The notes: generated from the sequence alone by a model not told the origin. Counted from the stretch's first letter, positions 45,997-56,200 are shown. The stretch is 64,000 bases of DNA from Brevundimonas sp. G8 (GCF_902506205.1 NZ_LR732816.1:843975-907974); one strand, 5' to 3'. Numbers and translations are program-made.

Positions 45997-47685
45997 TCAG
46001 GCCGCTAGAGTGCGCGACAGCTTGCGCGCCAGTTCGGCCTGGGTGAACGGCTTGCGCACGATCAAGTCCTCGCCAACGTCGATCAGGGCTTCCGCGTCGG
46101 CATATCCCGTGGCGAACAGGATCGGCGCCGACGGACGACGCGCCTTCAGTTCGCGCGCCAGCTCGCCGCCGTTCATCCCCGGCATGGCGAAGTCCAGCAC
46201 CATGGCGTCGATCCGGTCGTGATGGTCCAGGCTCTCCAGCGCCGCCCCGCCACTGTCGGCCTCGATCACGTCATAGCCCAGGTCGCTGAGGTAGCCGGCG
46301 GTCACGTTCCTCACCGCCTCGTCGTCATCGACCACCAGGACGACCAGACCCGCGTCGTGGGCCGTCATCAGTTCCCCGCTCGCCTCCCGCTCCTGCATCG
46401 GCTGGGCCTCCGCGCGGGGCAAGAAGATGCGGATCGTCGTGCCCGTGCCGACCTCGGTGTCGATACTGACCCCGCCGCCCGACTGTTTGGCCAGGCCGAA
46501 CACCTGGCTCAACCCCAAGCCCGAGCCCTTGCCCACCTCCTTGGTGGTGAAGAAGGGCTCGAACGCGCGCGACAGCACGTCTTCGCTCATGCCCGATCCG
46601 GTGTCGCTGACCGACACCACCACATAGTCGCCGGCCGGAAGCTCTTCCGGTTGGCCCAGGACGCCGGTCTGGGCGGCGGTCGCGGCGTTCTCGGTGCGGA
46701 TGGTCAGCGACCCGCCGACCTCCATGGCGTCGCGCGCATTGATGGCCAGGTTCAGAATGACCAGTTCGATCTGCGTCGGGTCGATCATGGCCGGCCATAG
46801 GTCAGGGGCCAGTTGCGGCGGCTGGATCTGCACGCTGCCGCCGATGGCGCTTTGCAGCATGTCGCCCATGCTGCGCACCGTCTCGTTCAGATCGACCGCC
46901 CGCGGCTCCAGCTTCTGACGACGCGAGAAGGCCAGCATCTGCGCCGTCAGCCGCGCCCCGCGCTGCGAAGCCTCGCGCATCATGTCCAGCCGACGCAGGA
47001 CCTTGGGATCGCTCTCGTTCTTCCTCAACTGATCGACATTGCCCAGCACGACGGTCAGCAGGTTGTTGAAGTCGTGCGCCACACCGCTGGTTAGCTGGCC
47101 CACCGCCTCCAGACGCTGGGCCTGACGCAGGGCCGTCTCGACCTTCTCGCGTTCCACGATCTGGGCGGCAAGTTCGCGGTTGGCGTCTTGCAGTTGGGCG
47201 GTGCGGTCTGCGACCCGGCGTTCCAGCATCGCCTCCGCGCGCTGGATTTCGGCGATCCGTTCGCGCGCCTCATACTGCCGACGGCGCCCCCGCAACGCCG
47301 TATCGACCGCGCTGACCAGGGTCGTCGGATGAAACGGCCGTTCCAGAAAACTGACATTGCCCAGTGTGACCGACAGGCGTCGGGCCGCCGGGTTGCGCTC
47401 CACGCTGCCGCCGCGCCGGTTCAGCACCAGGAAGGGAAAATCGGACCAGGACGGCTGCCCCTCGATCCAGGTCGACAGGGCGTTGAGGTCCCCGTTGATC
47501 AGCATCTCCTCGACCACCACCGCCAGGGCCGCGCCCTCGATCATGCGCGCCAGAAGATCGTCCAGCGTGTCGCAGACCTGCGCCACCGTCCCCGCTTCAT
47601 TCAGGATCTGGGCGGCGACGACGGCGTCGCGCCCGACGGGCGCAAGGACCAGGGCGCGTTCGGAAAGCTCCCCGCCCCGGCTCAT
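45997..47685 (-). CDS. Hybrid histidine kinase with N-terminal pseudo-receiver, partner of KaiC-like ATPase
   Basis: 562 residues, four parts. An N-terminal receiver-like fold (residues ~8-125) lacks the phospho-Asp: the expected D position is VVVEEM, and the usual KPF Lys is ERPF. A coiled coil (ERIAEIQRAEAMLERRVADR) is followed by HisKA with [20 protein letters not shown], HATPase with NLAINARDAMEVGGS and [20 protein letters not shown], and a C-terminal receiver with intact acceptor (AMVLDFAMPG). No transmembrane segment, so it is cytoplasmic. Its ATG overlaps the KaiC-like stop by four bases, so the two are translationally coupled. The pseudo-receiver plus kinase layout recalls the cyanobacterial clock input kinase CikA, but domain order differs. 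Confidence 0.88.
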   Translation of the reverse strand: MSRGGELSERALVLAPVGRDAVVAAQILNEAGTVAQVCDTLDDLLARMIEGAALAVVVEEMLINGDLNALSTWIEGQPSWSDFPFLVLNRRGGSVERNPAARRLSVTLGNVSFLERPFHPTTLVSAVDTALRGRRRQYEARERIAEIQRAEAMLERRVADRTAQLQDANRELAAQIVEREKVETALRQAQRLEAVGQLTSGVAHDFNNLLTVVLGNVDQLRKNESDPKVLRRLDMMREASQRGARLTAQMLAFSRRQKLEPRAVDLNETVRSMGDMLQSAIGGSVQIQPPQLAPDLWPAMIDPTQIELVILNLAINARDAMEVGGSLTIRTENAATAAQTGVLGQPEELPAGDYVVVSVSDTGSGMSEDVLSRAFEPFFTTKEVGKGSGLGLSQVFGLAKQSGGGVSIDTEVGTGTTIRIFLPRAEAQPMQEREASGELMTAHDAGLVVLVVDDDEAVRNVTAGYLSDLGYDVIEADSGGAALESLDHHDRIDAMVLDFAMPGMNGGELARELKARRPSAPILFATGYADAEALIDVGEDLIVRKPFTQAELARKLSRTLAA

Positions 47686-49181
47686 GCGGAGCGATCGCCC
47701 ATCAGGCCTTCGCCGTCCTGGGCTACGAAATTGGGCACGCCACGCAGCACGCCCTGGAAGCCGTACAGCGGCTCGCCCAGCGTCAGGCCGTCGGCCCCGA
47801 TGTCGAACTCGCGGATGGTCTTCTCGTGACCGCCGGCGCGCTTCTTGATGACCGAGATGGCGCGACGCACCAGACCCGCCGCCTCGAAATAGCGCAGCAG
47901 CACCACGGTATCGGCCAGATAGGTCACATCCACCGGCGCCTTCATGTCTCCGACCAGCCCGTGCTGGGCCACGGTCAGATAGGTCGTGGCGCCCTGACGG
48001 TTCAGATACTGCAGCAGTTCGTGGATGTGCAGCACCAGGAACTGCTCCTGCGGCATGGCCGCCTGATAGCCGTTGAGGCTGTCGATCACGACGGTCTTGA
48101 TGTTCTGGCTCGCGACGCAGTTTCGAACCCGTGAGGCGAACTCGCCAGGCGCCAATTCGGCGGCGTCCACCTGTTCCACGATCAGCGACCCTTGGGCCTG
48201 CATCGCCTCCAGATCGATGCCCATCTGAAGCATCCGCGCGTACAGCAGGCCCAGTTCCTCGTCGAAGACGAACATCGCGGCCTTCTCGCCGCGTGCGATC
48301 GCCGCCGTCACGAAGTTGACCGCGAACAGCGACTTGCCCGTGCCCGCCGGCCCCAGGATCAGGGCGCTTGACCCGCGCTCGACCCCGCCGCCCAACAGGG
48401 CGTCCAGCCCCGCCACGCCGCTGGACATGGGTTCGCGCTTGAACTGGGTGCGGTGCTCCGACGCCACGATGCGCGGATAGACTTCCAGCCCGCCGGTCTT
48501 GATGGTGAAGTCGTGATAACCGCCGCGGAATCGACGCCCGCGATATTTCATCACCCTCACGCGGCGACGCTCGGCCCCGTATTCGGGCACAAGTTCCTGC
48601 AACTGGATCACGCCGTGCGCGACGCTGTGAACCGTCTTGTCGTTGGCGTCTGTCGTCAGGTCGTCCAGCATCAACACCGTCACGCCGCGCTTGGCGAAAT
48701 AGTGTTTCAGCGCCAGCACCTGACGGCGATAGCGCAGCGACCCCTGGGCCAGCAGCCGGATTTCCGACAGGCTGTCGATCACCACCCGCTGGGGCTGAAG
48801 CCGCTCGACCGCCTCCAGGATCATGCGGCTGGTCTCGCCCAGTTCCAGGTCCGACGAATAGAGCAGGCTCTGCTGCTGCTGTTCGTCCAGCAGGCTTTCC
48901 GGCGGCACCAGTTCGAACAGGTCGATGCCGTCCAGCGACCATCCGTGCGACCGGGCGGTGGCCCGCAGCTCTTCTTCCGTCTCGGACAGGGTGATGTAGA
49001 GGGTGGTTTCGCCCCGCGCCGCCCCGGTCATCAGGAACTTCATGGCGGCGGTCGTCTTGCCGGTGCCCGGATTGCCTTCCAGCAGGAACAGCCTGTCCCG
49101 CTCCAGCCCCCCGGCCAGAATGTCGTCCAGTCCGGCGATCCCGAAGGCGGCCTGGTCTTGCTTGGTCTCGCCGTCCGTCAT
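47682..49181 (-). CDS. KaiC-like double-domain RecA-fold ATPase
   Basis: 499 residues with two KaiC/RadA-type domains. Walker A motifs are GNPGTGKTTAAMKF (residues ~36-49) and GPAGTGKSLFAVNF; Walker B regions include PQRVVIDSLSEIRLL and IKTVVIDSLNGYQAA. By eye alignment to cyanobacterial KaiC, the CI catalytic Glu pair is Ser-Glu (LSETEEEL), the CII pair Asp-Glu (VFDEELG), and the S431/T432 autophosphorylation pair falls on Thr-Tyr (PVDVTYLADTVVLLRY). ATP hydrolysis is likely; classical clock phosphorylation is doubtful. It starts at ATG 49181 (AGAGGA five bases upstream). No kaiA or kaiB is adjacent. It is upstream of, and coupled to, the hybrid kinase. Confidence 0.92.
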   Translation of the reverse strand: MTDGETKQDQAAFGIAGLDDILAGGLERDRLFLLEGNPGTGKTTAAMKFLMTGAARGETTLYITLSETEEELRATARSHGWSLDGIDLFELVPPESLLDEQQQQSLLYSSDLELGETSRMILEAVERLQPQRVVIDSLSEIRLLAQGSLRYRRQVLALKHYFAKRGVTVLMLDDLTTDANDKTVHSVAHGVIQLQELVPEYGAERRRVRVMKYRGRRFRGGYHDFTIKTGGLEVYPRIVASEHRTQFKREPMSSGVAGLDALLGGGVERGSSALILGPAGTGKSLFAVNFVTAAIARGEKAAMFVFDEELGLLYARMLQMGIDLEAMQAQGSLIVEQVDAAELAPGEFASRVRNCVASQNIKTVVIDSLNGYQAAMPQEQFLVLHIHELLQYLNRQGATTYLTVAQHGLVGDMKAPVDVTYLADTVVLLRYFEAAGLVRRAISVIKKRAGGHEKTIREFDIGADGLTLGEPLYGFQGVLRGVPNFVAQDGEGLMGDRSA

Positions 49182-49543
49182 GCCGTCCTCTTGCCTTTTA
49201 GCTGAGCCGTAACGCACGGAAATGCAGAAGGTTACAAGCGGCGCTTGTCGCACGTCTCGCACGGCCGCGACGCGGCTCCGAAAGTCTCGCGACAGGGCTT
49301 GAACCTCGCCATCCGCATCCCGACTTGACCATTCAGCCGAACCTGAACCCGCCTCGGATTTCAGACGAAGTGCACTATTCAGACGGTGTTTTTGCGCGGC
49401 GTCGTCTGAATTTGAGACGAAGTGCACCATTCAGACGGTGTTTTTCGGGCCAGGTTCGGGGCCGAGGTCTGAAAACGGCCGCGCTTCGTAAAGGGTCGGC
49501 ACAGGCCCTCCCATTCCCGTAATCGCCCCGCTATGTAGGCCCC
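49182..49543. other. Intergenic region between kaiC-like gene and folE
   Basis: 362 bp without a convincing gene. It holds an imperfect tandem repeat at 49363-49445 plus additional copies of its TTCAGACG core, and no clear sigma-70 promoter. Open frames crossing it on the minus strand extend from neighbours and have poor composition. It is the shared upstream region of the kaiC-like operon and folE. Confidence 0.6.
49363..49445. repeat. Two 31-bp direct repeats with inverted core between them
   Basis: A 31-bp unit (AGACGAAGTGCACYATTCAG then ACGGTGTTTTT) occurs at 49363-49393 and again at 49415-49445, 52 bp apart, with one substitution. The core TTCAGACG appears at 49360, 49378 and 49430, and in inverted form (TCGTCTGAA, 49402-49410) between the units. 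Possible operator array for the divergent kaiC-like operon or folE. Confidence 0.6.
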
Positions 49544-50128
49544 ATGACAGACGCCCGCACCCCCAAGGTTTCCCAGGCCGACGCCGAAGCCGCCGTCCGC
49601 ACCCTGATCGAATGGGCGGGCGACAACCCCGACCGCGAAGGCCTGCTGGAGACCCCGGCCCGCGTCGCCCGCAGCTATCGCGAACTGTTCGAGGGCTATG
49701 AGGTCGATCCCCTCTCCTATCTGGAGAAGACCTTCGAGGAGACGGGGGGCTACGACCAGCTGGTCGTGCTGAAGGACATCCGCTTCGTCAGCTTCTGCGA
49801 GCACCACATGCTGCCGGTCGTGGGCAAGGCGCACGTCGCCTATCTGCCGACCGACCGCGTCGTCGGCATCTCCAAACTGGCCCGCGTCGTGCGCGGCTTC
49901 GCTCGCCGCCTGCAGATCCAGGAGAAGATGACCTCCGAGATCGCCGAGGCCATCCAGACCGTCCTGCGCCCCCACGGCGTCGGCGTCGTCATCGAGGCAG
50001 AGCACAGCTGCATGACCCTGCGCGGCGTCAATGCGCCGGGCGCCAGCCTGTCGACCAGCCACCTGATCGGCGTCGTCCGCGACGATCCCCGCACCCGCGA
50101 AGAGTTCCTGCGGCTGGTGCGAGGCTAG
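49544..50128 (+). CDS. folE: GTP cyclohydrolase I
   Basis: 194 residues. FolE opens GTP to dihydroneopterin triphosphate, the first step of folate and pterin synthesis, as a homodecamer. The signature RFVSFCEHHMLPVVGKAHVA supplies the zinc-binding Cys and two His, and LARVVRGFARRLQIQEKMTS and EAEHSCMTLRGVNAPGAS (third zinc ligand Cys) complete the active site. The short N-terminal extension (TDARTPKVSQADAEAAVRTL) is common in alphaproteobacteria. It stands alone on the plus strand. Confidence 0.97.
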   Translation: MTDARTPKVSQADAEAAVRTLIEWAGDNPDREGLLETPARVARSYRELFEGYEVDPLSYLEKTFEETGGYDQLVVLKDIRFVSFCEHHMLPVVGKAHVAYLPTDRVVGISKLARVVRGFARRLQIQEKMTSEIAEAIQTVLRPHGVGVVIEAEHSCMTLRGVNAPGASLSTSHLIGVVRDDPRTREEFLRLVRG

Positions 50129-50192
50129 GATTTCCCCCATCGCGCGAACTGGCGCATCTCTTGCGACGATGGGACCAAAGGAGGCGCTGACG

Positions 50193-51350
50193 ATGCCCTG
50201 GTCCGTAATTTCGACCCGCAATGAGACAGTTCAGATCGCGCGTGGCGGCTGGCTGGACGCCTTGCGTTTCATCGTGGCCTTCCTGATCATCCTGCATCAC
50301 TTCCAGGCGGCCGGCCCTGCCCCCCTGGCACACGTGGTCAATCCGATCTTCGAGCGCGGCGGCTTCCTGCTGACCAACTTCTTCCTGATCGACAGCGGCT
50401 ATGTGCTGATGCGCGTCTATGGCGCGGCGGTGGACAAGGGCCGGATGTCGCCTGGCGACTTCTTCCTCAAGCGTTTCCTGCGTGTCGTGCCCGCCCACCT
50501 GATCATGGGTCTGTCCCTGGTCGGGTTCGTGCTGCTGGCCACGGCCGCCGGCGTCCCGCCTCGCAATCCGGAATGGTTCGCCTGGGACCAACTGCCCGCC
50601 CAACTGCTGCTGCTGCAATCGTATGGCGTTCACGGCGGCCTAGGCTGGAACGCTCCAACCTGGTCCATCTCGGCCCTGATCGGCTGCTATCTGGCCTTCC
50701 CCTGGATCATTCGCGGCCTGATGCGCCTGGGGCCGTGGTCGGCTCTGGCGGTCGGCGTCGGCGTCTATCTGGTCGCCAATCAGCTCTGCTGGCACTTCCT
50801 CGGCTATCCCGTCTATCAGATGCCCATGCGCTACGGCATCATCCGCGCCCTGCCGCTGTTCTTTCTGGGCATGTGCCTGGCCTGGTTCGCCCAGAAGGTC
50901 TGGATCGCGCCGCGTCTGGCCGGCTGGGCCGGCCTTCTGGCCGCCGTCGGCTTCTTCGCGCTTGAGCTTCACGACAAGCACGCCCTGGCCGCCCTGACCC
51001 TGATCTCCATCATCATCCTGGCCGCCGGCGCCGTGCCGGTGAGGAAGCCCTCTAAACTGGTCGAGACGGCCGCCATGGTCTCCTTCTCCATGTTCATCTC
51101 CAACGAGGTGATCCGCATCGTCTGGTTCGGCGTGGTCAACGCTGTGGAGGCTCGCGTCTCCCTGCCCGTCGCCGCCCAATGGGGCCTGTGGGGCCTGGGC
51201 GTAGCGGCGGCCGTTGGTTTCGCGTTCGCCTTCCACTTCGTCATCGACACCCCGATCCAGACCCGCATCCGCGGCTGGCTGAAGCGTCGCAGCGCCCGTC
51301 GCGGCAAGGTCCAGCCGAAACTGGGACCGGTCATCTCCATCGACGGCTGA
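50193..51350 (+). CDS. Acyltransferase-3 family membrane protein
   Basis: About 385 residues with ten or so hydrophobic segments. The N-terminal GWLDALRFIVAFLIILHHFQ with FFLIDSGYVLMRVYG is the characteristic signature: the catalytic His is in the ILHHF segment. Family members transfer acetyl, succinyl or acyl groups to sugars or lipids of O-antigen, exopolysaccharide and peptidoglycan. The C-terminus (KRRSARRGKVQPKLG) is basic and cytoplasmic. ATG at 50193 follows an AAAGGAGG; an ATG at 50169 is a poorer alternative. The target glycan is not suggested by its neighbours. Confidence 0.88.
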   Translation: MPWSVISTRNETVQIARGGWLDALRFIVAFLIILHHFQAAGPAPLAHVVNPIFERGGFLLTNFFLIDSGYVLMRVYGAAVDKGRMSPGDFFLKRFLRVVPAHLIMGLSLVGFVLLATAAGVPPRNPEWFAWDQLPAQLLLLQSYGVHGGLGWNAPTWSISALIGCYLAFPWIIRGLMRLGPWSALAVGVGVYLVANQLCWHFLGYPVYQMPMRYGIIRALPLFFLGMCLAWFAQKVWIAPRLAGWAGLLAAVGFFALELHDKHALAALTLISIIILAAGAVPVRKPSKLVETAAMVSFSMFISNEVIRIVWFGVVNAVEARVSLPVAAQWGLWGLGVAAAVGFAFAFHFVIDTPIQTRIRGWLKRRSARRGKVQPKLGPVISIDG

Positions 51351-51488
51351 CCCGGCGACTTTGGCGACCGGCGATCCTCGACCAAAGTCGCTCTCTCCAG
51401 CCGCCTCCCTCTCGGTCAATGTCGGCGTCCACGTATCCGCAGGGATGCGCAGAACGGCCGATAACGGCGACTTGGGAGGAAATGGATC

Positions 51489-53162
51489 ATGGCAACCGAC
51501 GCTCCAATTGCGTCTGGGGAAGAGGGACACACCGTCGATCGCAGCGATCGCCTGGTCATCCTCGCCTCATCGGTCGGCACCGTCATCGAGTGGTACGACT
51601 TCTATCTTTACGGCTCGCTGGCGGCGATCATCACCGTCCAGTTCTTCTCGGGCGTCAACGAAACCACGGGCTACATCTTCGCCCTGATGGCCTTCGCGGC
51701 CGGGTTTGCGGTGCGGCCGTTCGGCGCCATCGTCTTCGGGCGGCTGGGCGACCTTTGGGGGCGCAAGAACACCTTCCTCGTCACCATGCTGCTGATGGGC
51801 CTTTCGACCTTCGTCGTCGGCCTGTTGCCGCCCTATGCGGTCATCGGCATCGCGGCGCCGATCATCCTGGTGCTGATGCGCCTGATCCAGGGCCTGGCCC
51901 TGGGCGGCGAATACGGCGGCGCCGCCACCTACGTCGCCGAGCACGCCCCCAAGGGCAAGCGCGGCTTCTACACCTCCTTCATCCAGATCACGGCCACCGC
52001 CGGCCTGGTGCTCAGCCTGGTCGTCATCCTGGGCGTCCGTCTCGCCGTGGGCGAGGAAGCCTTCGCCTCCTGGGGCTGGCGGATCCCGTTCCTCGTCTCG
52101 ATCATCCTGCTGGGCGTCTCCCTGTGGATCCGCCTGAAGCTGGCCGAGAGCCCGTCGTTCAAGAAGATGAAGGCCGAGGGCAAGGGCTCCAAGACCCCGC
52201 TGAAGGACAGCTTCGGCAAGTGGCCCAACCTGAAGATCGTGCTGATCGCCCTGATCGGCCTCACCGCCGGCCAGGCCGTCATCTGGTACACGGGCCAGTT
52301 CTACGCCCTGTTCTTCCTGGAACGGGTCATGAAGGTCGACGCCACCCTGGTCTATGTCCTGTTGACCATCGCGCTTCTGGCCGCCTCACCCTTCTTCATC
52401 TTCTGGGGCTGGCTGTCGGACAAGGTGGGCAGAAAGCCGATCATCCTGGCCGGCTGCCTGATCGCGGCCCTGACCTATTTCCCGCTGTTCAACGCCCTGA
52501 CCCAGGCCGCCAACCCGCGCCTGGCCGCCGCCGCCGCCTCGGCGCCGGTGACGGTCTATGCCGACCCGGCCGACTGTAATCTTCAGTTCGATCCGGTGGG
52601 CAAGACGGTGTTCAACCACTCCTGCGACGTGGCCAAATCCTATCTGGCCAAGGCGGGCGTGACCTACACCAACGTCGCGGCCCCCGCCGGGACGGTCGCC
52701 GAGGTCCGCATCGGCGATCAGGCCGTGGTCCCCAGCTTCCGGGGCGACGCCATGACCACCGCCGACTTCGCCGCCCAGAAGAAGACCTGGGACGCCGGAC
52801 TGGGCGAGGCCCTGACGGCCGCCGGCTATCCGGCCAAGGCCGACAGCGCCCTGGTCAACAAGCCGATGGTGGTGCTGATCCTGTTCATCCTCGGCTTCTA
52901 CGTGACCATGGTCTACGGGCCGATCGCGGCGGCCCTGGTCGAGATGTTCCCGACCAATATCCGCTACACCTCCATGTCGCTGCCCTATCACATCGGCAAC
53001 GGCTGGTTCGGTGGCTTCCTGCCGACGACGGCCTTCGCGATCGTGGCGGCGACCGGCAACATCTACTCCGGCCTCTGGTACCCGATCATCGTGGCGCTTG
53101 CGACGGTCGTGCTGGGCTTCCTGCTGGTCAAGGAAGGCAAGGACGTCGATCTGAACGCCTGA
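51489..53162 (+). CDS. MHS-family MFS transporter with large periplasmic loop insert
   Basis: 557 residues, longer than the ~430 of typical MHS (metabolite:H+ symport) members. Motifs: SSVGTVIEWYDFYLYGSLAA at helix 1, GRLGDLWGRKNTFLVTMLL between helices 2 and 3, and SDKVGRKPIILAGCLIAALT between helices 8 and 9. After helix ~9, about 110 residues (TQAANPRLAAAAASAPVTVY through FRGDAMTTADFAAQKKTWDA) form a hydrophilic insert with two cysteines (ADCNLQF and HSCDVAK) suited to a disulfide in the periplasm, before the last helices (MVVLILFILGFYVTMVYGPI). The neighbouring CrbS-like sensor and acs suggest acetate or a related monocarboxylate as substrate. A hairpin terminator follows. Confidence 0.85.
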   Translation: MATDAPIASGEEGHTVDRSDRLVILASSVGTVIEWYDFYLYGSLAAIITVQFFSGVNETTGYIFALMAFAAGFAVRPFGAIVFGRLGDLWGRKNTFLVTMLLMGLSTFVVGLLPPYAVIGIAAPIILVLMRLIQGLALGGEYGGAATYVAEHAPKGKRGFYTSFIQITATAGLVLSLVVILGVRLAVGEEAFASWGWRIPFLVSIILLGVSLWIRLKLAESPSFKKMKAEGKGSKTPLKDSFGKWPNLKIVLIALIGLTAGQAVIWYTGQFYALFFLERVMKVDATLVYVLLTIALLAASPFFIFWGWLSDKVGRKPIILAGCLIAALTYFPLFNALTQAANPRLAAAAASAPVTVYADPADCNLQFDPVGKTVFNHSCDVAKSYLAKAGVTYTNVAAPAGTVAEVRIGDQAVVPSFRGDAMTTADFAAQKKTWDAGLGEALTAAGYPAKADSALVNKPMVVLILFILGFYVTMVYGPIAAALVEMFPTNIRYTSMSLPYHIGNGWFGGFLPTTAFAIVAATGNIYSGLWYPIIVALATVVLGFLLVKEGKDVDLNA

Positions 53163-53184
53163 TCCTGCTTTCAGGCGGAACGAG

Positions 53185-53215
53185 GGGCGGGTCGTCGCGA
53201 GACGGCCCGCCTTTC
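53185..53215 (+). terminator. Hairpin terminator after MHS transporter
   Basis: GGCGGGTCGTC pairs with GACGGCCCGCC (one G-T wobble) around a GCGA loop, followed by a partly T-rich TTTCGCTT. A start codon of the next gene at 53220 would lie only five bases past it, arguing for the ATG at 53253 instead. Confidence 0.6.
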
Positions 53216-53252
53216 GCTTGTGAAACAGCCCCTGCCCGGTTCAGATGCCCCC

Positions 53253-56200
53253 ATGTTCAGCCTGACGATCCTCGGCCTGGTCGCCGCCTATATGGCGGTG
53301 CTGTTCGCCGTCGCCTGGTCTCAGGAACGGCCGGCGGCGCGCGCGCGCGGCAAGGGGTTGGGCCCGTCGGTCTATGCCCTGTCCCTGGCCATCTACTGCA
53401 CCTCCTGGACTTACTACGGCGCGGTCGGCACGGCGGCCCGGGACGGGTGGGAGTATCTGCCCATCTACATCGGGCCGGTGATCGGGCTGACGCTTCTGTT
53501 CCCGCTGTGGCGCCGCATCGCCGCGGCCGCCCGGCGCGAGAACGTCGGCTCGATGGCCGACTTCGTGGCCTCGCGCTACGGCAAGAGCCAGACCCTGGGC
53601 GCGGCTGTCACGGTCGTCGCCATCCTGGGGTCGCTGCCCTATATCGCGCTGCAGCTGAAGTCGCTGTCGATGGCCGGCGCCCTTCTGACCGCCGGCACGC
53701 CGGTGGCGGGGTCCGAGCGGCTGACGGTGCTGGTGCTGGCGGGCGTGCTGGCCTTCTTCGCCATCCTGTTCGGGGCGCGCCGTCCCGACCTGACCGAGCA
53801 CAATCGCGGCCTGATCCAGGCCATCGGCCTGGAATCGATGGTCAAGCTGGGCGCCCTGTTGTTCGTCGCCGTCTTCGCCCTGGTCCTGCTGCTCAACGAA
53901 GGTTCACCGCCCCGCATCATCGAAGGCCTGGGCGCCCTGGCCGCCCCGCCGCAGGTCACGCCGCGCTTCACCGCCATCACCCTGCTGTCGACCCTGGCCA
54001 TCTTCTGCCTGCCGCGTCAGTTCCACGTCGCGTTCGTGGAGGGCGCCCAGCCGTCGGACGTGAAGCGGGCGCGCTGGATCTTTCCCCTCTATCTGCTGCT
54101 GACCAGTCTGGCGATCCTGCCGCTGGTGGCGGCAGGCGCCCTGTTCGCACCGGCGGTGAACCCCGATCTGCTGGTGCTGGCCCTGCCGTTCGGGCGCGGC
54201 GAGACGATGCTGACGGCGCTTGTCTTCGTAGGCGGCTTCTCGGCCGCCACCGCCATGGTCATCGTCGAGGCCGTGGCCCTGTCGGCCATGGTGTCCAACA
54301 GCCTGATCCTGCCCTTCCTGGCGCGCGATCGCTGGCGTGTGCGGGGCGACGCTTCGGACATGGCGGGGACCATCCTTCAGGTCCGGCGCGGAGCCATCGT
54401 CGCCGTCCTGCTGCTGGCCTGGCTCTATTATCAGGCGACGGATCAGTCGCGCGGTCTGGCGGCCATGGGCCTGGTGTCCTTCGCCGCCATGGCCCAGCTG
54501 GCGCCCGCCCTGTTCGGCGCGGTCCTGTGGCGCGGCGGTCATGCGCACGGGGCGCTGGCGGGGATGACGGTCGGGATGGCGGTCTGGATCGTCATGCTGG
54601 CCCTGCCCCAGCTGTCGCCCGGCGCCCCCTGGCACCTCCACGTCATGCTGGGGGTCCGTGATCCGCTGGCCCTGGGGGTCTTCGTCAGCCTGGGGCTGAA
54701 CCTTGCGGCCTATGTCGGGGTGTCGCGCTTTGCTCAGCCCCGGCTGATCGACCGGGTCCAGGCCCGCGCTTTCGTGGATCGGCTGGGGCCGGACTGGATG
54801 GAGGCCAAGCCTTCGCCGTCGGGCGCCTCGGTCGGCGACCTGCGCGCCCTGGTCGCCCGCTTCATCGGCGACGAGCGGGCCGAGCGCGCCTTCTCCGCCT
54901 GGGGGCGCGAGACCGACACCCGGCTGCGCGACGCCGATCCAGCCGATGCGGCCCTGGCCCGCGCGGCCGAGCGAATGCTGGCGGGCGCCATCGGCGCGGC
55001 CTCGGCCCGACGGGTCATCGCGGCGGCCCTGGCCGGTGTGGGTCGCGCGCCCGAGGACGTGGTGCGGATGCTGGACGAGGCGTCGCAAGCGGTCCAGTTC
55101 AACCGCGACCTGCTCCAGACCACGCTGGACAACATCGACCAGGGCGTGATCGTGGTGGACGAGGATCTGCGCGTCACCGCCTGGAACCGGCGCTATGTGT
55201 CCATGTTCGAACTGCCCGTCGGCTTCGTCCACGTCGGCCTGCCCATCGCCAACATCTATCGGCTGAACGCCGAGCGCGGCGAAAGCCCCGACGACATCGA
55301 GGCCTGGGTCGAGCGGCGGCTGGAGGCGCTGAGCCGCCGCATCCCCCACGACCACGAACGCCAGCAGCCCGACGGCCGGGTGCTGCGGTCGTCCGGTGCC
55401 CCCATTCCCGGCGGCGGATACGCCACCAGCTACACCGACATCACCGCCCTGCGCCGCGCCGCCCGCGAACTGGAAGAGGCCAACGAACGGCTGGAGGCGC
55501 GTGTGGCGGATCGCACCGCCCGGCTGGACGAGGCGCGTCGCGTCGCCGAGGACGCAACGGCGTCCAAAACCCGGTTCCTGGCCGCCGCCAGCCACGACCT
55601 GCTGCAACCGCTGCACGCCGCACGCCTGTTCATCGCCGCGCTGAAGGAGGAGCCTGCGCTGACGGAACCGACCAGCCGCACCCTGGCCGTCAACGCCGAT
55701 CGCGCCATCGACAGCGCCCACCGCCTGCTGACCGCCCTGCTGAACCTGTCCAAGCTGGAGGCCGGCGGAGTGCGGACCAATGTGACCAAACTGTCGCTGG
55801 GCGGCCTGTTCGACGAGTTGCGCCGCGAGTTCGCCCCCGTCGCCGAGGCCAAGGGCCTGCGCCTGACCATCATGCCCAGCCGCCTGTGGGCGGCGTCCGA
55901 CCGCGACCTGTTGCGGTCCATGCTGCAGAACCTGGTGGCCAACGCCATCCGATATACGGATTCCGGCCGGGTGCTGGTCGGGGCGCGTCGGCAGGGCGAG
56001 ACGGTGCAGCTGTTCGTCTGCGACACCGGGCGCGGCATCCCCGATTCCGATCACGAGACCGTCTTCGGCGAGTTCGTGCGTCTGCCCGGCGCGGTGGACG
56101 AGCCGGGCGCCGGCCTGGGCCTGGCCATCGTGCGCCGCTTGTCCAGCCTCTTGGACCATCCGCTGGAGCTGAGCTCGCGCCTCGGACGCGGCACCATCTT

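Noticed and set aside
49363-49445. CRISPR array
   Set aside because: Only two repeat units with a short 21-bp gap, no array and no cas genes in the window.
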